Positions 41,777 through 50,242 of a stretch of 64,000 nucleotides of DNA are shown piece after piece. The notes beneath the pieces were generated by a model that was given only the letters and a program-made list of their open reading frames with translations, was not told the origin of the DNA and did not search any database. Within the stretch, counting starts at the first letter, position 1, and the number at the start of each line of letters is the position of its first letter. A program made the translations under genes and the position numbers. Source of the DNA: CAVRXT01 sp049644285 (GTDB lineage Bacteria > Acidobacteriota > Terriglobia > Acidiferrales > UBA7541); the NCBI GenBank assembly GCA_049644285.1, contig JBARRP010000023.1, forward strand, positions 38,197 through 102,196, written 5' to 3'.

Positions 41777-43138
41777 TTGAGCAATCCCAGCACGCTGTCC
41801 CAGCCAGCCACGCAAGTAAAGATCGCCGCCGAGGGCGTTCGCGCCACGCATGTTCGCTGGCGGATCATCGCCATCCTGATGTTCATTATGGCGGTGACCG
41901 CCCTGTGCCGCCTGAACTTGAGCATTGCCGGGAAATACATCCAGGACGAATTCGCCTTCAACACTGTCACCATGGGATGGCTCTTCAGCGCGTTTCTTCT
42001 GGGCTACGCGCTGTTTCAAATTCCCTGGGGATACATCGGAGACGAGTACGGCCCGCGCCGCATTCTGACAATTTCGATCCTCATCTGGTCCGTGGGGACA
42101 GTCGCCATGGGAATCGCGCCGCGGTTCGCTGTGGGAGGAGCGCTCGGGGTTTTGTGGGCGTTCGTCGTGGTACGATTTCTGACCGGCGTGGGCGAGGCGG
42201 CGGTCTCTCCCAACGTTACGCGTGTAATCGCTTCCTGGACCGCGCCGCGAGAACGTGGGTTGGCCAGCGGGTTGCAAATTGCCGGCTTGGGCCTTGGCGG
42301 CACACTGACGCCGATTCTCATCTCCTGGACCGTCGCGCATTGGGGTTGGCGCATTTCGTTTTACCTCTGCGCTGCCCTGGGCTCCTTGGTTATTGCCGTC
42401 TGGCGGCTCTATGCGACCGACCGGCCCGAGGAGCACCGAGACGTGAACGCGGCAGAGCTCGAGCGGATTCGTCCCGGCGCGCATCATGTCGATGCACAGC
42501 AGAGATCATTTGTCTCGGCAAGGCACGCGCCGTGGGGCAAGATGCTCTCGAGTGTTTCGGTTTGGGGCCTCATCCTCGGATACGGCTGTCAGGGTTACGC
42601 GTTCTATGTCTATTACAACTGGTTTTATATTTACGTGGTGAAGGTAAGGGGGCTGACGGACATGCGTGCGGCCGTGTGGACTTCAACTCCTTTCATGGCG
42701 ATGGCACTGCTTTCCCCGCTGGGCGGTTTGTTTTCCGACCGGGTCGGCAGGAAACTGGGCCGGCGCCGCGGACGGCAGTGCGGCGGGTGGGTCGGGTTGG
42801 GGCTTTCGGCGACCTTGTTGTGGGTCGGAAGCCATACGGCCAATACCACGATCGCTCTGCCACTAATCGCCGCTGCGGCGGGGTTCAACATGTTTGCCGG
42901 AGCGAATTTCTGGGCCGCGTGCATTGATCTGGCGCCGAATTTTTCGGCCTCGCTGTCTGCTTTGATGAACACCTGCGGAAACCTTGGCGGGTGGATCTCG
43001 CCGATTGCCACGGCGTACGTGGCGACTCGCTTTAGCTGGAGCCTTTCGCTGGATCTGGCGGCGTTGATTACCGTCTGCTCCGGATTGCTGTGGTTTTTCG
43101 TGGACGCTGGCAAGAGTATCGAAGAACAGTCTGCATAA
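41777..43138 (+). CDS. MFS transporter, anion:cation symporter type
   Basis: The 453-residue transporter has 12 predicted helices. Loop 2-3 has GYIGDEYGPRRILT, matching the conserved MFS motif, and helices 1 and 4 (ALCRLNLSIAGKYIQDEF, FLTGVGEAAVSPNVTRVIASW) resemble the anion:cation symporter subfamily that moves tartrate, glucarate, galactonate and hexuronates. It should bring an organic acid across the inner membrane for the enzymes downstream and on the opposite strand. The start is a TTG at 41777 without a clear ribosome binding site; a later ATG may be used, but this one leaves a short polar tail before helix 1. The next gene begins 28 bases after the stop. Confidence 0.88.
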   Translation: MSNPSTLSQPATQVKIAAEGVRATHVRWRIIAILMFIMAVTALCRLNLSIAGKYIQDEFAFNTVTMGWLFSAFLLGYALFQIPWGYIGDEYGPRRILTISILIWSVGTVAMGIAPRFAVGGALGVLWAFVVVRFLTGVGEAAVSPNVTRVIASWTAPRERGLASGLQIAGLGLGGTLTPILISWTVAHWGWRISFYLCAALGSLVIAVWRLYATDRPEEHRDVNAAELERIRPGAHHVDAQQRSFVSARHAPWGKMLSSVSVWGLILGYGCQGYAFYVYYNWFYIYVVKVRGLTDMRAAVWTSTPFMAMALLSPLGGLFSDRVGRKLGRRRGRQCGGWVGLGLSATLLWVGSHTANTTIALPLIAAAAGFNMFAGANFWAACIDLAPNFSASLSALMNTCGNLGGWISPIATAYVATRFSWSLSLDLAALITVCSGLLWFFVDAGKSIEEQSA

Positions 43139-43166
43139 GAGTGTTTGGTGACACGGTGCATGGTTC

Positions 43167-44048
43167 ATGGAGCTGCTTCGAAGCCTTCTGTTTATACCTG
43201 CAGATAGCCCCAGGAAAATGGCCAAGGCCCGGACGCTCAGACCGGACGCTTTTATCTTTGATCTTGAGGATGCGGTCCCTCTTGACAAGAAGCTCGAAGC
43301 CCGGAAAGCGTTGGCAGGAGAATTGGCCAGTGCTCCGGATTTCGCCGCTAGAGTTTTTGTTCGCGTGAACGGCGCTCGCAGTGAATTCTTTGATTCCGAC
43401 CTGCGCGAGATAGTGCATCCCCGTGTGGACGGCATTCTCTTTCCGAAGTGCGCCGACGAGGCGGAGGTGGTTCGAGCCGACCAGAAGATTTGGCAACTGG
43501 AGAACGAGAAGGGAATCACGGAAGGCAAGACCAGACTTGTCCTTATCCTTGAAACTGCGCTAGGTGTCGTTCGGGCTTACGAACTCGCGCGGTCGAGCCC
43601 ACGAATCATCGCTCTCAACTTCGGGGCCGAGGACTACTGCGCGGACATGGGTGTGAGCCGGACCGCATCGGGAGACGAGGTTGCTGTGGCGCGTTCGCTT
43701 GTAGCCCAAGCTGCTCATGCGGCGCGCCTCGAGGCCATCGATACCGTGTTCACAGACTTCCGCGACGACGCCGGGCTGTTTCTAGAAACTCGGCGAATCA
43801 AACAAATGGGTTTCACCGGCAAGGTGCTAATTCATCCGAACCAGATTGAGCCGGTTCATAGGGCGTTCGCTCCGACTGCGGAAGAGATGGAGTGGGCCAC
43901 TCACGTAATCAAGGCATTCGAAGCGGCCAAAGCTGCCGGCTCGGCTGTGGTGGCGGTGGGGGGTAAGATGGTCGATGAACCTGTTGTGCTTCAGGCCAGG
44001 AGGATTCTCCAGCAGCGAGAAGCCAATACTTCTGTCAGGAACCGTTAG
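43167..44048 (+). CDS. CitE/HpcH-type CoA-ester lyase
   Basis: This 293-residue TIM-barrel lyase begins LLRSLLFIPADSPRKMAKA and has DAFIFDLEDAVP (metal-binding acids), LVLILETALGVVRAYELA, ALNFGAEDYCADMGV and GFTGKVLIHPNQI, then MVDEPVVLQARRIL. These are the motifs of citrate-lyase beta, malyl-CoA and citramalyl-CoA lyases. It cleaves a 2- or 3-hydroxyacyl-CoA into acetyl-CoA (or acyl-CoA) and a 2-oxo acid. Next comes a CoA-transferase gene, which would supply the CoA ester. This pairing is as in itaconate and citramalate breakdown; the precise substrate is not determined. Confidence 0.9.
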   Translation: MELLRSLLFIPADSPRKMAKARTLRPDAFIFDLEDAVPLDKKLEARKALAGELASAPDFAARVFVRVNGARSEFFDSDLREIVHPRVDGILFPKCADEAEVVRADQKIWQLENEKGITEGKTRLVLILETALGVVRAYELARSSPRIIALNFGAEDYCADMGVSRTASGDEVAVARSLVAQAAHAARLEAIDTVFTDFRDDAGLFLETRRIKQMGFTGKVLIHPNQIEPVHRAFAPTAEEMEWATHVIKAFEAAKAAGSAVVAVGGKMVDEPVVLQARRILQQREANTSVRNR

Positions 44049-44122
44049 AGCCACAGGCAGTGAACGCTTCTGCTTCTCCAGTGACCGCCATTGCAAGCGA
44101 TGTTCGATCGAAGGACTAAGAG

Positions 44123-45388
44123 ATGGAATCGTCCAAGGGAACCGAAACCAGCCAGCGAGCCCAGGGTGAACCCAGCTCATCATCCGGGGCGAGCTCAAGG
44201 GGACCGCTTACGGGGATACGCGTAACAGAGCTGGGCAGCTTTATTGCTGCGCCGCTCATGGCGCGCACTCTAGCGGATTTCGGCGCCGAGGTGATCAAGG
44301 TTGAGACTCCGAAAGGCGGCGACCAGAACCGGGAATGGGGCAAGAAAGAGGGTGGGGCTTCTTATTCCTGGTATGTGATTGCAAGGAACAAGAAGAGCGT
44401 CACCTGCGACCTTCACCATCCGAAGGGCCAAGAGCTTGCGCGGCGGTTGGCGGCAAAGAGCGACATCGTGGTCGAGAACTTTCGTCCCGGGCGCATCGCG
44501 ACCTGGGGGCTCGGCTACGAAAAGCTGCGCTCGCTCAACCCCAAGCTTGTCATGGTGCACATTTCGGGCTTTGGCCAGACCGGGCCGTACAGCAGCCGGG
44601 CCGGATTTGGGTCGATCGCCGAGGCGATGAGTGGGGCGCGATATCTGATGGCCGAGCCAGGGCGTCCCTCGGTGCGCTTTGGCTTTCCCCTCGCCGACTC
44701 TGTCGCTGCCCTCTATGGTGCCTTCTCGGCGATGGTGGCTCTGCGACAGGCTGAGCGTAGCGGGGAAGGCCAAGAGATTGATGTGGCACTATACGAAGCC
44801 GTTTTACATCTGCTGGACGACGCTATCCTGGAGTACAGCGGAACGGGCTCGATACGCCAGCCAAGCGGCGCTACGTCGAACCGCGCGGTTCCCAGCGGCA
44901 CCTATCCTTGCCGCGATGGTCACATGGTGGTCATCGGAGGAAACTCCGATTCGGTTTTCCGTCGCCTCATGGCTATTATCGGCCGACCGGAGCTTGGAGA
45001 AAAAGCAGAATACCGAACCAACGCTGGACGGATAGCGGGCGTTCAGGAGATCGACGGCTCGATCGCTGCCTGGACCATGAAACGAACGTCTGCTGAGGTC
45101 GTCGCCGAACTGAATGCTGACGGCGTTCCATCCGGTCCAATCTATGACTCGGCAGACATCGTTCAGGACCCCCAATTTCGGGCACGCCAAGCGATCGTTG
45201 ATGTCTTAATTCCCGAGACCGGCCGGACTCTCGCCATGCAAGGGATCGTGCCGAAGTTTTCAGCCACGCCGGGAGCAATTCGCTGGACAGGTCCCGCGTT
45301 GGGTGCGCACAACCGAGAAATCTATCAAGGTCTCTTGGGAATGACCGAACGCGAGTTCGAAGAACTGCGCCGGGAGGGCGTCATCTAG
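44123..45388 (+). CDS. CaiB/BaiF-family (type III) CoA-transferase
   Basis: The 421-residue protein is a family III CoA-transferase. It shows TGIRVTELGSFIAAPLMARTLADFGAEVIKVE, RNKKSVTCDLHHPKGQELARRLAAKSDIVVENFRPG, VMVHISGFGQTGPYSSRAGFG and later the FPLADSVAALYGA segment with the catalytic Asp. It moves CoA between carboxylic acids without a phosphate intermediate. Flanked by a CoA-ester lyase and an HMG-CoA-lyase-like enzyme, it is the likely activating step for the organic acid. It starts 74 bases after the lyase stop at ATG 44123. Substrate may be itaconate-, citramalate- or glutarate-like; sequence alone does not decide. Confidence 0.92.
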   Translation: MESSKGTETSQRAQGEPSSSSGASSRGPLTGIRVTELGSFIAAPLMARTLADFGAEVIKVETPKGGDQNREWGKKEGGASYSWYVIARNKKSVTCDLHHPKGQELARRLAAKSDIVVENFRPGRIATWGLGYEKLRSLNPKLVMVHISGFGQTGPYSSRAGFGSIAEAMSGARYLMAEPGRPSVRFGFPLADSVAALYGAFSAMVALRQAERSGEGQEIDVALYEAVLHLLDDAILEYSGTGSIRQPSGATSNRAVPSGTYPCRDGHMVVIGGNSDSVFRRLMAIIGRPELGEKAEYRTNAGRIAGVQEIDGSIAAWTMKRTSAEVVAELNADGVPSGPIYDSADIVQDPQFRARQAIVDVLIPETGRTLAMQGIVPKFSATPGAIRWTGPALGAHNREIYQGLLGMTEREFEELRREGVI

Positions 45389-45425
45389 CTCGCCCGCGTT
45401 TTTTCATAGAAGTGAGGATGGGAAC

Positions 45426-46337
45426 ATGCCGGAACAAGTGAGGGTAGTCGACGTTACGCTACGCGACGGCCTGCAAAACGAACCGAAGCCCGTTTCCACC
45501 GAGGAGAAGCTCGCGCTGATCGAGAAACTGGTTCAGGCGGGCGTTTCCAGCATCCAGGCCACAAGCTTCGTCCATCCCCGATGGGTGCCCCAGATGGCTG
45601 ATGCCGAAGCCGTGGCCGCCGGGCTAAAACAATTTCCTGGCGTGCGCTTCTCCGCCTTGGTACCGAATCTCAAGGGCTACGAACGAGCGGTGGCCGCCGG
45701 CATCAAGCATTTGGAGTTCGTCATGTCGGCGAGTGAATCGTTCAACCGGCGAAATTTGAATTGTGGCATCGCGGATTCCCTCGAGGTGCTCTGTGAGGTA
45801 AGTCAGGCCGCGGAGCGCGATCGTGTGGTAATTCGCGTGGGCATCGCGACCAGCTTCCATTGTCCTTTCGAAGGCAAAATCTCGACTGACGCACTTCTGG
45901 ACGTTATTCGTGCCGCGCGGGAGCGTGCGCCATGGCGAATCAACCTGAGTGACACCGACGGCATGGCGTTCCCGGACCAAGTGCGAGAAGCAGTAACGGC
46001 TGTAGGGGCAAGGGTGAACGTGATGCCAAACGAGCTGGCGCTCCATTTTCACGACACTTACGGGCGTGGGCTTGCCAATACGCTTGCGGGCCTCGATGCC
46101 GGTGTCCGCGAGTTCGACGCCACCACCGGCGGGCTTGGCGGATGCCCGTATTGTCCTGGCGCCAGCGGCAATTTGGCTAGCGAGGACCTTGTGGGATTAT
46201 TGGAAGGACTGGGATACGCGACGGGAATCGACTTGGACAGACTCCTGGATGCTGCTGAACTTGCCACTCGCTTTTCATCGCGCCCCTACCAGGGTCATCT
46301 GCTCCGAGCTCGCCGCCCGGGCGCTCTCGCCGCGTGA
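45426..46337 (+). CDS. Hydroxymethylglutaryl-CoA-lyase-like enzyme
   Basis: The 303-residue enzyme has the DRE-TIM metallolyase fold. It begins VRVVDVTLRDGLQNEPKPV with the catalytic Arg-Asp, has SFVHPRWVPQMADA, an ALHFHDTYGRGLANTL metal-binding pair, and the lyase signature GGLGGCPYCPGASGNLASED with the loop cysteine. These match HMG-CoA lyase, which splits 3-hydroxy-3-methylglutaryl-CoA into acetyl-CoA and acetoacetate. GAGGATGGGAAC precedes the ATG. No other leucine-degradation genes (such as methylcrotonyl-CoA carboxylase) are in the window, so it may act on a related branched CoA ester made by the adjacent CoA-transferase. Confidence 0.92.
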   Translation: MPEQVRVVDVTLRDGLQNEPKPVSTEEKLALIEKLVQAGVSSIQATSFVHPRWVPQMADAEAVAAGLKQFPGVRFSALVPNLKGYERAVAAGIKHLEFVMSASESFNRRNLNCGIADSLEVLCEVSQAAERDRVVIRVGIATSFHCPFEGKISTDALLDVIRAARERAPWRINLSDTDGMAFPDQVREAVTAVGARVNVMPNELALHFHDTYGRGLANTLAGLDAGVREFDATTGGLGGCPYCPGASGNLASEDLVGLLEGLGYATGIDLDRLLDAAELATRFSSRPYQGHLLRARRPGALAA

Positions 46338-46371
46338 TCAAACACCCACCGCTCGCCATCGAGGTGGAAGT

Positions 46372-46779
46372 CTAGGTTCGGCTGGGCTCGTGTGACTGTT
46401 GCTTGCGACGGCTCTGAGGCCGACCTTTCCAGTCTTCTGGCGGAGAGGCAATGCCCCAGAATCGGGGGGCGGGCTTGATGAATTCAACCCCGACTTGGGT
46501 CTTACCCATGAAGCTTGTGCCCATCGTGCTTACGCGGGAAAGCAATTCTTCCCCTGTCTTAGGGTTTTCAACGATAACGAACTGATCGATGGACACCGGC
46601 ATCGCGAGAAGTATGAGCGCGCCGTGAGCGTTGACTACAAGAGCTTCTGTCTTTTCCGGAAGGGTGCTCTTGTCAGGCGCCTGCGTTCTGACCACGACAG
46701 GGATCCTGGCCCGCACACGTTGACTGCGCCGGTTGCGCTCCGGCCGCGGTTCCTGGCTGGATGAGGTAGCCACGAGCAT
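46372..46779 (-). CDS. PilZ-domain protein
   Basis: A 135-residue protein has the PilZ pattern: a basic RNRRSQRVRARIPV near residues 13-26, a middle strand (EALVVNAHGALILLAMPVS) and near the end VGVEFIKPAPRFWGI. The first two arginines of the c-di-GMP site are present; the usual D/NxSxxG motif is altered to NAHGAL, so nucleotide binding may be lost. Downstream of the VGVEF strand is a basic tail. I chose ATG 46779; a GTG at 46854 would add 25 residues without ribosome-binding support. It lies alone between plus-strand operons. Confidence 0.72.
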   Translation of the reverse strand: MLVATSSSQEPRPERNRRSQRVRARIPVVVRTQAPDKSTLPEKTEALVVNAHGALILLAMPVSIDQFVIVENPKTGEELLSRVSTMGTSFMGKTQVGVEFIKPAPRFWGIASPPEDWKGRPQSRRKQQSHEPSRT

Positions 46780-46953
46780 ACCGTAGCAATTCTCTGCCGA
46801 ATCCTCAATGCGGATGAATGAGGGTTGTGTTAGGAGTGACAATCCAGCGCGCACACCGCGTCTCGGATCACTGGCAGAATTCTTGTGGGCTGAACGGAGT
46901 TGGCGCTATAGTTTCTGGTGAATGCCGCAATGTTGCACGCCCAGGAGGGATTA

Positions 46954-47730
46954 ATGGCGGGAGCACCGACTAACGTACTCAACATACCCAAACCCCCTAC
47001 GTTTCTCACCGTTGAAGAGGACCGCTTGCACCGCAAACAGCGGCTGGCCGCTGCCTTCCGGCTTTTTGCGCGCTTCGGGTTCGACGAGGGAGTGGCGGGC
47101 CACATCACCGCCCGGGATCCGGAGCGGCGGGATCACTTCTGGGTGAATCCTTTTGGAATGGACTTCGGCCAGATTCGCGTCTCCGATCTCATTCTCGTGA
47201 ATCACCGCGGCGACGTCGTCGCGGGAAAGCATCCTGTGAACGCGGCTGCGTTCGCCATCCACTCGCAGGTGCATGCAGCTCGTCCGGACGTCGTTGCGGC
47301 TGCACACGCGCACTCGATTTACGGGAAAGCCTGGTCATCGCTTGGACGGCGGCTCGATCCGCTCACGCAGGATTCGTGTGCGTTTTACGAGGACCACGCC
47401 TTATTCGAGGATTTCACGGGCGTCGTTTACGAAAAGTCGGAAGGAGAACGAATCGCCCAAGCCCTCGGCAAGCATAAGGCTGTCATTCTGCGCAACCATG
47501 GGCTGCTGACCGTCGGGCACACCGTGGATGAGGCGGCGTGGTGGTTCATCACCATGGATCGGAGCTGCCAGGCGCAACTTCTCGCCGAGGCCGCGGGCGT
47601 CCCGGTGAAGATTGACCCTGCCAGCGCTGCAACAACCAGGGAGCAGGTCGGGAGCCACCACGCTGGATGGTTCCAGTTCCAGCCGCTCCTGGCGCGCATC
47701 ACCCACGAGCAGCCCGACTTGCTCGAATAG
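46954..47730 (+). CDS. Class II aldolase/adducin-family protein
   Basis: This protein has about 258 residues. Its motifs are LFARFGFDEGVAGHITARD (start of the aldolase II fold), VWVNPFGMDF-like FWVNPFGMDFGQIR, AAHAHSIYGKAWSSLGR with the zinc-binding histidines, and ILRNHGLLTVGHTVDEA with a third. Such enzymes include L-fuculose-phosphate aldolase, 3-oxo-tetronate-phosphate decarboxylase and uncharacterised members. The acidic residue after ALFEDFTG is conserved in the same group. AGGAGG at 46943-46948 supports ATG 46954 over two earlier starts. It ends the carboxylic-acid region, separated from it by a PilZ gene on the other strand. Confidence 0.88.
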   Translation: MAGAPTNVLNIPKPPTFLTVEEDRLHRKQRLAAAFRLFARFGFDEGVAGHITARDPERRDHFWVNPFGMDFGQIRVSDLILVNHRGDVVAGKHPVNAAAFAIHSQVHAARPDVVAAAHAHSIYGKAWSSLGRRLDPLTQDSCAFYEDHALFEDFTGVVYEKSEGERIAQALGKHKAVILRNHGLLTVGHTVDEAAWWFITMDRSCQAQLLAEAAGVPVKIDPASAATTREQVGSHHAGWFQFQPLLARITHEQPDLLE

Positions 47731-47878
47731 GTTTCTTGCTTGCGGTGGATGTTTTTGCCGGCCCCGATTTTGATCCCCCTTTTCCTCGCCGACTGTGCGG
47801 CTGCCGATGCGCTACAGGAACGCCTGAAGGCCGTGCCGGTGTAAAAACAACGAATTCTCTGCTAAGAGTGGGAGCGGT

Positions 47879-49630
47879 ATGGGAAGAGCTGATTTTATGA
47901 AGCGCATCGCCGCTGGATTCATCGCTGCCATCTTGTGCGGCTTCTCCGGTGCGTTTGCCCCGGCTTCTCGGGCGGCGGAAGAACGGATGGTCACAGACAA
48001 CGCTCCGGGCCGCGCCGGCGGCCGACTCGTGGTCGCTTTGCGCTCCGAGCCGAAGACCTTGAATCCGGTCCTGGCTGTCGATGCTCCTTCCCGAGACGTT
48101 ATTCGCTGCCTGACCGCCGATCTCATTCATATCAACCGGGAATCGCAGAAGACGGAGCCTGCCCTCGCCAAGTCCTGGAGTGTGTCTTCGGATGGCCGAC
48201 GATACACGTTGCGGCTGCGGCGTGGCCTACATTTTTCCGATGGGCATCCTTTTGATGCCGACGACGTGTTATTCAGCTTTCAGGTATATCTGGACGAAAA
48301 AATCCATTCTTCCCAGCGTGACTTGCTGATCGTGGGCGGGAAACCCATCACCGTTCAAAAGCTGGATGACTACACGGTTCGATTTGAGCTGGCCCAGCCG
48401 TATGCGGCAGCCGAGAGGCTCTTCGATGGCCTTACGATTCTGCCGCGACATCTGCTGGAAAGCTCCTATCGGGATGGCAGTTTTTCGCAAGCCTGGAATC
48501 CGGCGATGCCGCCGGGCCAGTTCGCGGGGCTTGGCCCATTTCGCCTGAAACAATATGAGCCGGGCGTGCGCATCGTTCTCGAAAAGAATCCAAATTACTG
48601 GAAGGAAGATCGCAAGGGGAATCGGCTGCCATACCTCGATGAAATTGTCTTTCTATTTGTTTCCAGTGAAGACGCGCAAGTCATCCGGTTCCAGGCAGGA
48701 GACACCGACATCCTTAGCCGGTTCAGCGCGGAAAATTTCAACGTGTTGGAAAAGCAGCAGGCGGCGCGAAGCTACCACCTGTATGACTTGGGGCCCGGAC
48801 TTGAGTACAACGTCTTTTTCTTCAACCTGAATGATGCAGCCGCGAAAGGGCTTACGGAAATTGCAAGGAAACAGGCTTGGTTCCAGGACGTGCGCTTCCG
48901 GCAAGCGGTTTCGGCGGCGATTGACCGCGACGGAATCATTCGCCTTGTTTACAACGGCCGCGCGACTCCCCTTTGGAGCAATGCAACTCCCGGAAACAAA
49001 CTCTGGGTGGATCAGAATTTGCCGCATCCCCCGCGGTCGCTCGACCGTGCGCGGCAACTGCTTCAAGCCGCCGGGTTCTCCTGGAAAGGTGACGGAGCTC
49101 TCGTCGATAGCCACGGCAGCCCGGTTGAATTCTCGATTTTGACGAGTTCCTCGAATGCCCAGCGAATGAAGATTGCCACACTCCTGCAGGACGACCTCAG
49201 TCAACTGGGGATGAATGTTCATGTGGTTTCGCTGGAATTTCGGGCGATGGTGGACCGACTTTTGCAAAGCTACGATTACGAGGCGGCTTTGATGGGATTC
49301 GCGAGCGGCGATGCCGATCCGAATTCGGAGATGAACGTGTGGCTTTCGAGCGGAGGCACGCACCTCTGGCATTTGGGAGAGAGCCAACCGGCCACGCCGT
49401 GGGAGGCCGAGATTGACCGTCTCATGCAGCAGCAACTCATCACGCTCGATTACGCGAAGAGAAGACAGCTCTACGACCGGGTTCAGGAGATCGTGGCGGA
49501 AGACATGCCGGTGATTTGTCTGACAAGCCCCAACATCCTGGTTGGAGCGAAGAATCAGGTTCGGAACTTTCAGCCGGCAATCTTGGATCCGTATACGTTG
49601 TGGAATATCGATCAGCTTTATCTCCAGTGA
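47879..49630 (+). CDS. Extracellular solute-binding protein, family 5 (DppA/OppA-like)
   Basis: This 583-residue binding protein has a signal peptide (KRIAAGFIAAILCGFSGAFAPASRA) and the family 5 pattern: GGRLVVALRSEPKTLNPVL, PALAKSWSVSSDGRRYTLRLRRGLHFSDGHPFDADDV, and later FRLKQYEPGVRIVLEKNPNYW, then VRFRQAVSAAIDRDGII. These bind peptides, nickel complexes or sugars and hand them to an ABC permease. No permease or ATPase gene is adjacent, so it is an orphan or serves a distant transporter. The gene ends only 18 bases before the ECF sigma gene, which suggests a common transcript. The ATG at 47879 or 47897 could be the start. Confidence 0.88.
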   Translation: MGRADFMKRIAAGFIAAILCGFSGAFAPASRAAEERMVTDNAPGRAGGRLVVALRSEPKTLNPVLAVDAPSRDVIRCLTADLIHINRESQKTEPALAKSWSVSSDGRRYTLRLRRGLHFSDGHPFDADDVLFSFQVYLDEKIHSSQRDLLIVGGKPITVQKLDDYTVRFELAQPYAAAERLFDGLTILPRHLLESSYRDGSFSQAWNPAMPPGQFAGLGPFRLKQYEPGVRIVLEKNPNYWKEDRKGNRLPYLDEIVFLFVSSEDAQVIRFQAGDTDILSRFSAENFNVLEKQQAARSYHLYDLGPGLEYNVFFFNLNDAAAKGLTEIARKQAWFQDVRFRQAVSAAIDRDGIIRLVYNGRATPLWSNATPGNKLWVDQNLPHPPRSLDRARQLLQAAGFSWKGDGALVDSHGSPVEFSILTSSSNAQRMKIATLLQDDLSQLGMNVHVVSLEFRAMVDRLLQSYDYEAALMGFASGDADPNSEMNVWLSSGGTHLWHLGESQPATPWEAEIDRLMQQQLITLDYAKRRQLYDRVQEIVAEDMPVICLTSPNILVGAKNQVRNFQPAILDPYTLWNIDQLYLQ

Positions 49631-49648
49631 ACGGGCGGGGACGAACCG

Positions 49649-50242
49649 ATGGTCCTGCAGCAAACCTTGAATTTGGATGAGAAGCTCGAAGCGTGGCCGG
49701 ACACGCGCCTGGTGCGGGAATGCCTCGCCGGAGATGAGGAAGCCTGGTCAGCCCTGATTGACAAATACAAGAACCTGATCTTCTCCATTCCGATCAAGTA
49801 CGGCTTCTCGGCGGACGATGCTACCGATGTTTTTCAAGCGGTCTGCCTGGAGCTGCTCTCGGAATTGCCCAACTTGAGGAAGGCAAAAGCCCTTCCAAAG
49901 TGGATCATGCAAGTAACTAACCACAAGTGCTTCCACAGGAAACGGCAGCAACAACGCATGGAGTCCTTAGACGCGGATCCCACACCGATCAATGACACGG
50001 TACCAGCTCGCGCCGAGGGAATCTTGCGAGAGGCTGAAGAGGAGCAGAATCTGCTGCAGGCGATCTCCGAACTGCCGCCGCGCTGCCAACAACTTGTCCA
50101 CATGCTTTTCTTCGAAGAGCCCGCTCGTGAATATCGGGAGGTCGCGGAAATTCTGGGGATCGCGACCGGCTCGATCGGATTCATCCGGCAACGCTGCCTG
50201 GAACGCTTGCGGAAGCGGCTAAGTCAACTAGGGTTTGAATGA
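49649..50242 (+). CDS. ECF-type RNA polymerase sigma factor
   Basis: This 197-residue protein has an ECF sigma region 2 (about residues 20-90: RECLAGDEEAWSALIDKYKNLIFSIPIKYGFSADDATDVFQAVCLELL) and a region 4 helix-turn-helix (about 140-190: ELPPRCQQLVHMLFFEEPAREYREVAEILGIATGSIGFIRQRCLERLRKRL). It directs polymerase to a specific promoter set. Its stop overlaps the start of the CHAT gene in an ATGA, so the two are translationally coupled. No ordinary anti-sigma gene with a membrane helix follows; the nearest candidate is the small zinc-motif protein at 53249. The start at ATG 49649 has a GGGGACG-like site upstream. Confidence 0.92.
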   Translation: MVLQQTLNLDEKLEAWPDTRLVRECLAGDEEAWSALIDKYKNLIFSIPIKYGFSADDATDVFQAVCLELLSELPNLRKAKALPKWIMQVTNHKCFHRKRQQQRMESLDADPTPINDTVPARAEGILREAEEEQNLLQAISELPPRCQQLVHMLFFEEPAREYREVAEILGIATGSIGFIRQRCLERLRKRLSQLGFE

